NCBI GenBank assembly: GCA_947455025.1
Contig: CANGLU010000029.1
Location: 1 to 35,056 of the forward strand
Origin: Hyphomicrobiales bacterium
GTDB taxonomy: Bacteria > Pseudomonadota > Alphaproteobacteria > Rhizobiales > Beijerinckiaceae
Direction: 5' to 3'
Length of the DNA stretch: 35,056 nucleotides
This document shows positions 27,332-35,054 of this stretch, piece by piece. The translations under genes and the position numbers were made by a program. A model generated the notes under the pieces. It searched no databases. It had not been told where the DNA came from and saw only the letters and a list, made by a program, of their open reading frames with translations. Position 1 is the stretch's first letter; each line of letters opens with the position of its first letter.

Positions 27332-27969
27332 GTACTGAGTCGAAACTTCGTGAAGAAATTTGTCGAATAGGTGCGAGTCTTTATACTCGCGGCTATACCG
27401 TTGGAACCGCAGGGAATATATCCGCACGATTATCAGACGGTTTTCTGATAACGCCAACGGATGCATGTCTAGGACATCTTGATCCAGAAAAAATTGCGAA
27501 ATTAGATCTTAATGGCGAACAGATTTCAGGTGATCGTGCGTCAAAGACAATTAGACTTCATCGTGCAATTTATGAAGCTGACGTAAATTTGCGGGGTGTT
27601 GTTCACACACATTCTACTTATTTAGTGGCCTTATCCCTTTTACAAGGCGTCGACCCCGCTAATATCTTGCCACCTATTACGCCTTATCAAATTATGAAAG
27701 CTGGTCGTATTCCTCTCATTCCCTATAAGCGACCAGGCGACCCATCCGTTGTCGAAGGCGTAACGCCCTATGTGCCACTTGTAAGAGGTGTGTTGCTCGC
27801 GCGTATTGGGCCTACATTTTGGCATGATAGTATTTCAAATGCGGCTCACGCACTTGAAGAGGCGGAAGAAACAGCAAAGCTTTGGTTTTTAACACGTGGA
27901 TCACGTTTGCCGGCGTTGAGCGATATAGAAATATCAGAGCTGAAATCTTCTTTTTCAGTCAAATGGTAA
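27328..27969 (+). CDS. Class II aldolase/adducin-fold protein, OtnC-like but lacking key residues
   Basis: A 213-residue protein of the class II aldolase fold, most like 3-oxo-tetronate 4-phosphate decarboxylase (OtnC/YgbL): GNISARL, ITPTDACLG, VVHTHSTYLVALSLL, PPITPYQIM, VPYKRPGD-like IPYKRPGDPS and EEAEETAKL are all recognisable. Two zinc histidines remain (His93, His95). However, the Glu of the usual SKE motif is Thr74 (ASKTIRLHRA), and the third zinc His of the usual NHGP motif is Ile160 (LLARIGPTFW). The frame is intact with no stops, and the changes are clean codon substitutions. A GTG start overlaps the uraD stop; otnK follows after 10 bases. It may have a different chemistry or metal site (His166 is nearby), or be inactive. 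I therefore withhold the otnC symbol. Confidence 0.85.
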   Translation: MSTESKLREEICRIGASLYTRGYTVGTAGNISARLSDGFLITPTDACLGHLDPEKIAKLDLNGEQISGDRASKTIRLHRAIYEADVNLRGVVHTHSTYLVALSLLQGVDPANILPPITPYQIMKAGRIPLIPYKRPGDPSVVEGVTPYVPLVRGVLLARIGPTFWHDSISNAAHALEEAEETAKLWFLTRGSRLPALSDIEISELKSSFSVKW

Positions 27970-27979
27970 GGTCATAGAT

Positions 27980-29242
27980 ATGTTATTAGGTGTTATTGCC
28001 GACGATCTGACGGGCGCCACAGATGTAGCCCTCATGCTGGCCCGGGAGGGAATGCGCGTCATTCAAACGGTAGGTGTACCTACGTCATCAACGCATTTTC
28101 CGGATGCCGACGCAGTAGTGGTCGCGATGAAATCTCGAACAAATCCGCCGAAAGAAGCGGTAGAATGGTCGCTTACGGCATGTGACGCATTATTAGATGC
28201 TGGCGCGCAGCAAATTTTATTTAAATATTGCTCGACATTTGATTCAACAAATAAAGGCAATATAGGACCCGTTATTGATGCATTAATGCATCGTCTTGGA
28301 GCTCCCTACACCATTGCCTGTCCAGCTTTTCCCGCAAATGGCCGATCGGTTTTTCAGGGGCACCTTTTTGTTGGGGCAACATTGCTGTCAGATAGTCCAA
28401 TGAAAGACCATCCATTAACGCCGATGAACGATTCTAATTTAGTTCATGTTCTTCAGCCACAAACGGCATTACATGTTGGCCTTGTTCCATTTGCGACGGT
28501 TGAAGGTGGGCCAGATTCTGTACGTGAAGCATTTGAAATTTTGTCTAAAAATGGTCCGGCAATTGGGGTTGCGGATGCAGTCACCAACGATCATCTGCGT
28601 GTGCTCGGAAAGGCATTTTCTGGACAAAAACTGTTAACTGGTGGATCCGGTATTGCTATAGGGCTTGCTGATAATTTCAGAAGGGCCGGATTGCTTGGTA
28701 AGAATTCCGGAGCGGCTACTTTTGTTGCGCCCATTGGTCATTCTGCAATTCTTGCTGGCAGTTGTTCGGCTGCCACGCGTGCGCAGATTGCTGACGCACA
28801 GGCCAAAGGAATTGAATGCTTTGCGATTGACCCGATAGCACTGGCTGAAAACCGTTTATCAGCATCGAGTATTTTAGAATGGGCAGCTCCTCGTTTGGGA
28901 AAGAAACCGGTACTTGTTTATTCAACAGCCGAACCGGATATCGTTCGCGCCATTCAAGAACGGTATGGACGCGATGAAGCGGGTGCTATGGTGGAGCATT
29001 TGCTTGGTGATGTCGCGATTGGTTTGGTCGAGTTGGGTATAACACGTTTGGTTGTTGCGGGGGGTGAAACATCGGGGGCGGTAGTTTCGGCGCTTGGCAT
29101 TTCAATGTTGGAAATAGGGCCTGAAATCGATCCGGGCGTGCCATGGACATTAGCAGCTGACGGGAGATCTTTGGCATTAGCGCTAAAGTCTGGGAACTTC
29201 GGCGCCGTGGATTTTTTTATGAAGTCACTAGAAATGCTTTGA
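27980..29242 (+). CDS. otnK: 3-oxo-tetronate kinase (four-carbon acid sugar kinase)
   Basis: A 420-residue kinase of the DUF1537 family, which phosphorylates 3-oxo-tetronates (from threonate or erythronate) at the 4-position. The N-terminal domain has the hallmark GVIADDLTGATDVAL, KSRTNPP and KYCSTFDST; the C-terminal nucleotide-binding domain has VVAGGETSGAVVSALG, IDPGVPW and KSGNFG. All look intact and the length is normal. An AAGG precedes ATG 27980. It follows the aldolase-like gene by 10 bases, the usual otnK/otnC pairing, but neither the dehydrogenase (LtnD) nor the isomerase (OtnI) that complete the pathway is in the window. A weak terminator follows, so it ends the operon. Confidence 0.92.
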   Translation: MLLGVIADDLTGATDVALMLAREGMRVIQTVGVPTSSTHFPDADAVVVAMKSRTNPPKEAVEWSLTACDALLDAGAQQILFKYCSTFDSTNKGNIGPVIDALMHRLGAPYTIACPAFPANGRSVFQGHLFVGATLLSDSPMKDHPLTPMNDSNLVHVLQPQTALHVGLVPFATVEGGPDSVREAFEILSKNGPAIGVADAVTNDHLRVLGKAFSGQKLLTGGSGIAIGLADNFRRAGLLGKNSGAATFVAPIGHSAILAGSCSAATRAQIADAQAKGIECFAIDPIALAENRLSASSILEWAAPRLGKKPVLVYSTAEPDIVRAIQERYGRDEAGAMVEHLLGDVAIGLVELGITRLVVAGGETSGAVVSALGISMLEIGPEIDPGVPWTLAADGRSLALALKSGNFGAVDFFMKSLEML

Positions 29243-29252
29243 TGATGAAAGT

Positions 29253-29273
29253 TGTGTCAAAACACATTTTTTT
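29253..29273 (+). terminator. Rho-independent terminator closing the purine/otnK operon
   Basis: TGTGT (29253-29257), loop CAAA, ACACA (29262-29266), then seven Ts (29267-29273). It starts 11 bases after the otnK stop and lies between convergent genes. The stem is only five pairs, but the T run is perfect on the + strand. Confidence 0.6.
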
Positions 29274-29283
29274 GAACAGTAAA

Positions 29284-30180
29284 TTAATTCGTTTGTAGTC
29301 TGGTCCGCGCCAATCGATTTCGTGCTCTTTCATGATACCCTGTATAGAGGCCACCTCCTATAATGAGGGCGGCACCTAGCGCACCAATACCTGCGGGAAT
29401 TTCACTGAATACGATATAGCCCATAATGGCGGCCCAAATGACAACGAGATATCTGAGAGGCGATAAAATCGAAACGTCAGCACACCGATAGGCTGTTACC
29501 ATGAGGGAGTTTGCAATTGTAACGATTATTGCGGCACCGCCGAGTAAACCAAATTCGAAAAGTGATGGCATATGCCAAGATTCTGTTAAGCCCAAAATCA
29601 ACCCGCCGCATGACGCAAATATTGTAGTTGTTAAAATAACGACGGCGGGAGGGACGTCAGCTTTAATTTTGCGTGTTACGAGATCACGCAGTGCAACAAA
29701 GGTCGCTGATGCTAGTGCCGACAGGGTGAATAAAGTAAAATTATTTCCGCCAGGCTGGGCAATCATTAAGACACCACCAAATCCAATAAAAACGGCAATC
29801 CAGCGTGGCCAATCGATAAGCTCTATGCGCAAAATTGCGCATAATATTGTCATAATTATAGGTGTAGCTTGCATGATCGTTGTTAAATCGCCAATCGGCA
29901 GTTGCGATATTGCGGTGACATAGCAAAGGGAGACCAAAAATTCGAATGCGGCGCGTAACAAAACGATGGGTTTTGCAGCCGATGGAATTCGACGGATATC
30001 ACCAAAGCCTATGATCAGCGATATAACGCACGCAATTGCAAAAATACCTCGGACAACCAATAGTTCGCCAAGGGGCATTGTCTCAGTTGCTAGCTTAACG
30101 AATGCATCATTGATGACGAATAACGCGCCACCAATAATCATCGCCGTGACGCCTTTTTTTGTTTCTCCTGCCGGTCGCAT
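29284..30180 (-). CDS. EamA/DMT-family inner-membrane transporter
   Basis: A 298-residue protein with about ten hydrophobic helices in two EamA repeats, for example GGALFVINDAFVKLA at the start of the first and FTLSALASATFVALRDLV at the start of the second. The ending helix is GALGAALIIGGGLYTG. DMT transporters of this kind export or import small metabolites; the substrate cannot be told from sequence. It lies 19 bases after the sarcosine-oxidase-like gene on the same strand and probably shares its transcript. That might make it a carrier of an amine, amino acid or product of that enzyme, but this is only a positional guess. A purine link is not supported, since it is on the opposite strand to that operon. 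Confidence 0.88.
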   Translation of the reverse strand: MRPAGETKKGVTAMIIGGALFVINDAFVKLATETMPLGELLVVRGIFAIACVISLIIGFGDIRRIPSAAKPIVLLRAAFEFLVSLCYVTAISQLPIGDLTTIMQATPIIMTILCAILRIELIDWPRWIAVFIGFGGVLMIAQPGGNNFTLFTLSALASATFVALRDLVTRKIKADVPPAVVILTTTIFASCGGLILGLTESWHMPSLFEFGLLGGAAIIVTIANSLMVTAYRCADVSILSPLRYLVVIWAAIMGYIVFSEIPAGIGALGAALIIGGGLYTGYHERARNRLARTRLQTN

Positions 30181-30199
30181 TATTTACTCATGCTTTACT

Positions 30200-31345
30200 T
30201 TAGGAATGGCCGGCAAATCGTGACATTCGAAATGGCGAAAGATCGAAGGGTGATTGTATATCCATTGCGAGGTCAGCCAGAATTTCTCCCATGGCACTCG
30301 CAAATTTAAAGCCATGTCCTGAACAAGGTGACGCTACAACAATTTGGGGTGCATCCGGCATTACATCAATGATAAAGTCTTCATCCGGTGTCATTGTATA
30401 TATGCAAACTTTTAATTGTAATGCCGTTCCCATGGCTGCAGGCAGGTAAGTTGCCAAACAGTCACGCATGCCCTGTTCATCAGATGGCCGATTTTCTCTA
30501 ATCAACGTTTCTGGATCACAGGCTTCCCGACCATGGTGAGGTCCTCCTACCTTAAGGCCTGGATGACCATATAATGGAAATCCATAATAATGGCCCTCAG
30601 GGATTTTGAGTGTGAAACTTGGAAAGTTTCCTCGTTTGAAAAGCTCCGGTTCAAGTGGACGAAACCACCCGAAAACTTGCCTGTAGGGTTGCGTAACCGC
30701 TTTTAATGCCGGTACAAATTTATTGATCCAGGGGCCAGGAGATAAGACCAGGCGCCCTGCCTCATATGTGCGGGCATCTGTTCGAACTTTTACGCCACCT
30801 GTTGCTGTTGGCTCAAAAGAAAGTACCTGTTCTCTTGGATGGATTTCTGCCCCTGCGTCGAGTGCAAGTGCTGTGTAAGCTAAAATTGCTTTCTCGCTTT
30901 TTACATAGCCGCCATCTGGTTGAAATAGGCCACGGTAATCGTGAGGCAAGTGAAAAGCGGGATACCGTGCCATAATCTTTCGAGCATCTAATACTTCATA
31001 AGGTAGATTATAGGCTTTGCACGCCGCTTCCCCGCGCTCAACGATGTCTAGCCCAGGTTCGATGATATCAAGTGTTCCCGTGATGGTAAGCAAGTCTTCA
31101 CCAATCTTCTGGCCTATTTCACGCCATAATTGATGGGCCCTTAAAACCATAGGTACGTAAGATTGACCTTCGAAATATCCTAACCTTAACATCCTTGTTT
31201 CGCCATGAGACGAACCCATTGAATGTCCAATGTCGAAACGTTCTAATCCGAGTACACGTTGACCGCGACGGGCTAATTCATAGCAGGTTGCGGATCCCAT
31301 TCCGCCGACACCAACAACAATTACATCAAAAACAGTGTTACTCAC
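30200..31345 (-). CDS. Monomeric sarcosine oxidase / N-methyl-L-tryptophan oxidase family flavoenzyme
   Basis: A 381-residue FAD amine oxidase. The dinucleotide fold is VIVVGVGGMGSATCYELA (residues 8-25) with the acidic end LERFD. The MSOX/SolA hallmarks are present: SSHGETRMLR, Lys265 (GLKVGGPHHG) for oxygen activation, Cys314 in CIYTMTPDEDF for the covalent flavin bond, and SGHGFKFASAMGE. The reaction is oxidative demethylation or deamination of a secondary amino acid with release of hydrogen peroxide. Sarcosine, N-methyltryptophan, pipecolate and similar amines are all possible, so I give no symbol. It sits between moaA (20 bases upstream) and the EamA gene on the same strand. The oxidase is complete and of normal length. 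Confidence 0.92.
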   Translation of the reverse strand: MSNTVFDVIVVGVGGMGSATCYELARRGQRVLGLERFDIGHSMGSSHGETRMLRLGYFEGQSYVPMVLRAHQLWREIGQKIGEDLLTITGTLDIIEPGLDIVERGEAACKAYNLPYEVLDARKIMARYPAFHLPHDYRGLFQPDGGYVKSEKAILAYTALALDAGAEIHPREQVLSFEPTATGGVKVRTDARTYEAGRLVLSPGPWINKFVPALKAVTQPYRQVFGWFRPLEPELFKRGNFPSFTLKIPEGHYYGFPLYGHPGLKVGGPHHGREACDPETLIRENRPSDEQGMRDCLATYLPAAMGTALQLKVCIYTMTPDEDFIIDVMPDAPQIVVASPCSGHGFKFASAMGEILADLAMDIQSPFDLSPFRMSRFAGHS

Positions 31346-31365
31346 TTTTCATCATCCATTATGAA

Positions 31366-32391
31366 TTATCCACCTGTCACACTCATATGGCGAGCAACAG
31401 ACGGCTTAGTGATATTTCGTTCGATGGAAAAATCATGGCCTTTTGGTTTACGTAAAATGGCTTGATCGATCGCATCCGATAATAACGTATTTTCCGATGA
31501 AGCGCGTAAGGGGGCTCTAAGATCGGAGGCATCATCTTGGCCTAGACACATATAAAGCGTGCCCGTACACGTGATCCTAACGCGATTACAGCTCTCGCAA
31601 AAATTATGCGTCATGGGCGTAATGAAGCCAATTCTTCCGCCCGTTTCCTTGACGCGAACATACCGTGCGGGCCCGCCCGTTTGATAATCAATTTCGTCGA
31701 GTGTATAGCGATATTGAAGCTGTGCACGTAATTCCGAAAGCGGCCAATATTGATCAAATCGATCCGGTTCGATATCGCCCATCGGCATAACTTCGATAAA
31801 TGTTATGTCCATTCCCCCGTCATGCGCCCAGTTAATCATAGCTTCGACTTCGTCTTCATTTATGCCTTTGAGCGCAACCGCATTGATCTTGACGGAAATT
31901 CCGGCCCTTTGTGCTGCTGCAATGCCTGATAAGACTTTGTCGAGGTCACCCCATCGTGTGATCGAACGAAATTTTACCGGATCGAGCGTGTCCAAAGAGA
32001 CATTAATTCGTTTGACCCCACAATCTGCCAACTCCGAAGCAAATTTTTCGAGCTGGGAGCCATTTGTCGTCAGTGTTAATTCTTCAAGCGGCCCGCCTAA
32101 TCGACGGGAAAGTGATTTAAATAACTTCATAATATCTCGGCGTACCAAGGGCTCACCGCCTGTAATTCGGAGTTTTTTGACTCCTTTATCAATAAAGACC
32201 GAACAAAGCCGGTCGAGTTCCTCCAATGTCAACAAATCTTGCTTTGGCAAAAAATTCATATCTTCAGACATGCAATAAACACATCGGAAATCACAGCGAT
32301 CCGTCACCGAGACGCGCAAATAGGAAACCATTCTTCCAAATGGATCGACCATTGGCGGTAGCTGAACGGAAGGATCGGTAATGAAGGTCAT
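31366..32391 (-). CDS. moaA: GTP 3',8-cyclase MoaA (molybdenum cofactor biosynthesis)
   Basis: A 341-residue radical-SAM enzyme catalysing the first step of molybdopterin synthesis from GTP. The SAM-cluster motif is CDFRCVYC, the second [4Fe-4S] site is [11 protein letters not shown] with a later Cys (LYMC), and the protein ends in the required Gly-Gly (HMSVTGG). I start at ATG 32391 ([20 protein letters not shown]). The frame continues 45 codons upstream to 32526, but that extension has no family likeness and would overlap the start of the divergent DUF971 gene. It heads a - strand run with the flavin oxidase and EamA genes. Its product would serve the xanthine dehydrogenase encoded upstream, among other Mo enzymes. 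Confidence 0.96.
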   Translation of the reverse strand: MTFITDPSVQLPPMVDPFGRMVSYLRVSVTDRCDFRCVYCMSEDMNFLPKQDLLTLEELDRLCSVFIDKGVKKLRITGGEPLVRRDIMKLFKSLSRRLGGPLEELTLTTNGSQLEKFASELADCGVKRINVSLDTLDPVKFRSITRWGDLDKVLSGIAAAQRAGISVKINAVALKGINEDEVEAMINWAHDGGMDITFIEVMPMGDIEPDRFDQYWPLSELRAQLQYRYTLDEIDYQTGGPARYVRVKETGGRIGFITPMTHNFCESCNRVRITCTGTLYMCLGQDDASDLRAPLRASSENTLLSDAIDQAILRKPKGHDFSIERNITKPSVARHMSVTGG

Positions 32392-32498
32392 AAGACCAGT
32401 TACTCCAAATATTTGAGCAGAAAACTGTAAACTATGATAGCAGGGAATGACGGATCGGCGAAGCTGATTTCCACTTTGATGATATGATGAGCAAATAA

Positions 32499-32864
32499 AT
32501 GGAATTGCAAAATGAATGTTGGCCAACCGAAATTAGGCTGTCACCAGATAAGCATTCTTTAAACATACGGTTTGAAGATGGCTCAAATTATGAATTAACC
32601 GCCGAATATCTTAGGATTGAAAGTCCGAGCGCCGAGGTTCAAGGGCATAGTCCTGCCGAGAAAAAGACGGTAACGGGCAAGAGTAATGTAAAAATTCTGG
32701 CGCTCGATCCTGTGGGTAATTATGCGGTTAAACTACGCTTTGATGACGGCCATGATACCGGAATTTACACTTGGCGTTATTTTTCAGAACTTGGCGAAAA
32801 ATTTGAAACCAAGTGGAATGAATACCTAGAAAAGTTAAAGCTGGAAGGACTTCACCGCGATTAA
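32499..32864 (+). CDS. DUF971 (gamma-butyrobetaine hydroxylase-like N-terminal) protein
   Basis: A 121-residue stand-alone DUF971 protein. The recognisable core is [20 protein letters not shown], then [20 protein letters not shown], and the last third [23 protein letters not shown] with [10 protein letters not shown]. The domain is found free in bacteria, in Fe-S cluster-related proteins, and at the N-terminus of eukaryotic gamma-butyrobetaine hydroxylase; a biochemical role for the free form is not settled. It is divergent from moaA across 107 bases, which may hold promoters for both. Its TAA overlaps the stop of the convergent L,D-transpeptidase gene in a shared TTAA. I infer no function beyond a possible Fe-S or cofactor link. 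Confidence 0.9.
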   Translation: MELQNECWPTEIRLSPDKHSLNIRFEDGSNYELTAEYLRIESPSAEVQGHSPAEKKTVTGKSNVKILALDPVGNYAVKLRFDDGHDTGIYTWRYFSELGEKFETKWNEYLEKLKLEGLHRD

Positions 32865-33439
32865 GGTTCGATGATCACCTTCGCACCTACTGGGACCCGT
32901 TCATAGAGGTCGATGATGTCGTCATTTGCCATACGGATACAACCGGAAGAGACAGCTGTTCCAATCGTTTCAGGTTCATTGGAACCGTGAATTCGGTACA
33001 AAGTGGCGCCAAGATAAAGTGCGCGGGCGCCGAGGGGATTATCCGGGCCGCCATCCATATGTTTAGGGAGATCTGGCTGTCGTTTCAGCATTTCTTCCGG
33101 CGGTGTCCAATCGGGCCATTGGCGTTTCATTGAAACTTTAAGCTCTGCCGACCACTCAAAGCCTTCCCGGGCTACGCCAATGCCGTATTTGATCGCCCGT
33201 GATTCCCCTAAAACGAGATAGAGCCGCTTTTCTGACGCTTTTACGATTACCGTTCCGGGTCTTTCGTCACTAGGGAACCATGTTTCAAACCGACGTATAG
33301 GAGACTGTGCTTCAGGCATCGATGCAACGATTTCATCATATGTTTTGATATCTTGTTTGCTCGTTGCAAGCGCGCCGTGGGCTGAAATGAGCGTAACGGC
33401 AGAAAAAAAGATAGGATATACGCGCCGCCAAACCATCAT
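32861..33439 (-). CDS. Periplasmic L,D-transpeptidase (YkuD domain)
   Basis: A 192-residue secreted enzyme of the ErfK/YbiS type. A signal peptide ends near ALA at residue 25. The YkuD domain (about residues 63-190) contains the catalytic HGSNEPETIG with His151 and SSGCIRM with Cys167, and the preceding GGPDNPLGARALYLG. Such enzymes make 3-3 peptidoglycan cross-links or attach lipoproteins to peptidoglycan in the periplasm. No LysM or other binding domain is attached. The 219-base stretch between its start and the tRNA gene contains no gene I can recognise. ATG 33439 could be replaced by ATG 33436. Confidence 0.93.
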   Translation of the reverse strand: MMVWRRVYPIFFSAVTLISAHGALATSKQDIKTYDEIVASMPEAQSPIRRFETWFPSDERPGTVIVKASEKRLYLVLGESRAIKYGIGVAREGFEWSAELKVSMKRQWPDWTPPEEMLKRQPDLPKHMDGGPDNPLGARALYLGATLYRIHGSNEPETIGTAVSSGCIRMANDDIIDLYERVPVGAKVIIEP

Positions 33440-33658
33440 TTATTGCCTTTTTGAAACAATTTTCGTTCGATTATAGCCCGATTTTGATAAATTCTTGGGC
33501 AGCGCCCACATTCATCACGATTCGAGTCGCTAACGTTAGCATTCATGAATTACCTCTAAACGGTAATGATCTTCAAGCAAATGATCGGGTAAACCAAAAA
33601 TCTATTGGCCGCTTTATGTTGACTACCTATCCGAGGATGCCTAGAACGGCGTTCGACC

Positions 33659-33733
33659 GGGCGCGTAGCACAGCGGTAGTGCGTTCCCTTCACACGGGAG
33701 AGGTCACAGGTTCAATCCCTGTCGCGCCCACCA
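33659..33733 (+). tRNA. tRNA-Val (anticodon CAC)
   Basis: A full cloverleaf folds by hand. The acceptor stem is GGGCGCG with CGCGCCC, the D stem GCAC/GTGC around AGCGGTA, the anticodon stem TTCCC/GGGAG with loop TTCACAC giving CAC at 34-36, and the T arm ACAGG-TTCAATC-CCTGT. Discriminator A and an encoded CCA follow (731-733 of the 33 kb block). It reads GUG valine codons. It directly precedes an integrase gene, so its 3' end is a likely attachment site. Confidence 0.96.
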
Positions 33734-33799
33734 TTAAACCATTGATTTATAATGGTTTTTTCGGTCGTTACGCTCATCAAAATTTGCCGCTTTTCAGTT

Positions 33800-33820
33800 T
33801 GACACACTGGTGACACACTG
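33800..33820. repeat. Tandem direct repeat upstream of the integrase gene
   Basis: TGACACACTG occurs at 33800-33809 and again at 33811-33820, separated by one G, ending 13 bases before the integrase ATG. An 11-base period is one helical turn, so it could be an arm-type integrase site, an excisionase site or an operator overlapping the integrase promoter region. Confidence 0.7.
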
Positions 33821-33833
33821 AAGGCAAAATCGT

Positions 33834-34844
33834 ATGGCGACGATCCGTAAACGCGGTACAAAGTGGCAAGTTCAAATTCGCCGCAAAGGGCACCCGCAAA
33901 TCATCAAGGCGTTCATCTTGAAGGAAGAAGCCGTTCGTTGGGCGCGGCAACGTGAACTTGAGATGGATCGCGGTGAGGTGGAGGTAGTGAACGCCAACCA
34001 GCACCACACTTTATCGGTTATACTTGGCCGTTACGAGGCCGAGGTTACCGTACACAAGCGTTCTCATTTGTCAGAAGCGGCTCACCTAAAGCAGATCGGG
34101 CGTCATCAGATCGCCCAACTACCAGCTATTTCCATCAAGGCCGAGGATATTGCCAAATTTCGGGATGATCGGCTTAAAACGGTTAGCAACCCCACAGTTC
34201 GCAAGGAGCTGACGCTTCTTGGTAGCATCTTCAAGGTCGCCATGCAGGAGTGGGGTTATAGGAGAGCGGACAATCCTGTTTCAAGTGTACGGAAGCCGCC
34301 GTCAGGTAGGTCTCGTGATCGCCGTCTGGATGCCGAAGGCTTTGCTATGCTCCAGCAGGGCATCAGTACATGCCGAAATCCGCTCATGGCTGAGGCGATC
34401 CAGTTCGCAAAGGAAACTGGGATGCGACGCGGTGAAATTCTTGCTCTGGAGTGGTCCAATGTCAATCTGACCGCCAGCTTGGTGTTCCTGCCAATCACAA
34501 AAAATGGATCATCGAGAACGGTGCCACTGTCTCCAGCTGCTCGACAGGTGCTTGAGCGGCTCAAGTCTATGCGTAGCGGTGCTTCAACAAACCCGATCAA
34601 TACTAACCTTGTCTTCCCGATCTCGGCAAATGCCTTGCGAATGGGATGGCAGCGGCTCTTGAAAAGGTCGGGTCTAAATGATTTTAGGTTCCATGACCTT
34701 CGCCATGAAGCCATTAGTAGCTTCTTTGAGCTTGGCCTCACGGTTCCCGAGGTTGCGCTGATTAGTGGCCACAAGGATGCTCGGATGCTGTTCCATTATA
34801 CTCATCTGAGGGCCACTGACGTCGTGGCGAAGTTGTCGAAGTAA
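33834..34844 (+). CDS. Tyrosine-type site-specific recombinase (integrase)
   Basis: A 336-residue phage-type integrase. The start MATIRKRGTKWQVQIRRKGH is the usual short N-terminal DNA-binding strand unit, a core-binding SAM-like domain covers about 60-150, and the catalytic domain spans about 165-330. Catalytic residues are visible: Arg198 (TGMRRGEI), Lys223 (ITKNGSSRTV), His287 and Arg290 (HDLRHEA), His313 (SGHKDARM) and the nucleophile Tyr322 (FHYTHL). It looks intact and so probably active. It sits just after tRNA-Val with a tandem repeat before it. It would integrate and excise the element by recombination in the tRNA 3' end. Confidence 0.94.
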   Translation: MATIRKRGTKWQVQIRRKGHPQIIKAFILKEEAVRWARQRELEMDRGEVEVVNANQHHTLSVILGRYEAEVTVHKRSHLSEAAHLKQIGRHQIAQLPAISIKAEDIAKFRDDRLKTVSNPTVRKELTLLGSIFKVAMQEWGYRRADNPVSSVRKPPSGRSRDRRLDAEGFAMLQQGISTCRNPLMAEAIQFAKETGMRRGEILALEWSNVNLTASLVFLPITKNGSSRTVPLSPAARQVLERLKSMRSGASTNPINTNLVFPISANALRMGWQRLLKRSGLNDFRFHDLRHEAISSFFELGLTVPEVALISGHKDARMLFHYTHLRATDVVAKLSK

Positions 34845-34964
34845 CAATCGGCAATACTTAGTACAAAGTAATATTATGGCTAATGGCCATCTTGTCTGTG
34901 ACGGCTTCTGGTCAAGTCCGAAAATTGCTGTAAATTCGCTTCAGCCCGATTGATGACGGCATGA

Positions 34965-35054
34965 TTATAAAGCCATTGTTACGACGTTGCTGACAACGTC
35001 ACTCTCGCTTCGCTTCACAAGCCACTCCTTGAACTCATCCATGTTGATATAGAG
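34965..35054 (-). CDS. Possible partial reading frame at the window edge
   Basis: The - strand is open from the window edge to a TAA at 34967-34965, giving 29 residues that contain MDEFKEWLVKRSESDVV. It is convergent with the integrase gene. Codon use looks gene-like, but the frame ends soon after a possible ATG at about residue 5. It may be the C-terminal end of a gene entering from the right, a tiny gene, or the remnant of a broken one: another frame continues with a plausible sequence from about 34985 leftwards. No family is recognised. Confidence 0.3.
   Translation of the reverse strand, partial: LYINMDEFKEWLVKRSESDVVSNVVTMAL

Noticed and set aside
32392-32526. 45-codon N-terminal extension of MoaA
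   Set aside because: No MoaA-like sequence, and it overlaps the start of the divergent DUF971 gene.
33451-33813. Open frame of 120 codons on the + strand between the L,D-transpeptidase and the integrase
   Set aside because: It runs straight through the tRNA-Val gene, has no recognisable domain and no good ribosome site.
34256-34774. 172-codon open frame on the - strand inside the integrase gene
   Set aside because: Antisense to the catalytic domain of the integrase with no domain of its own.
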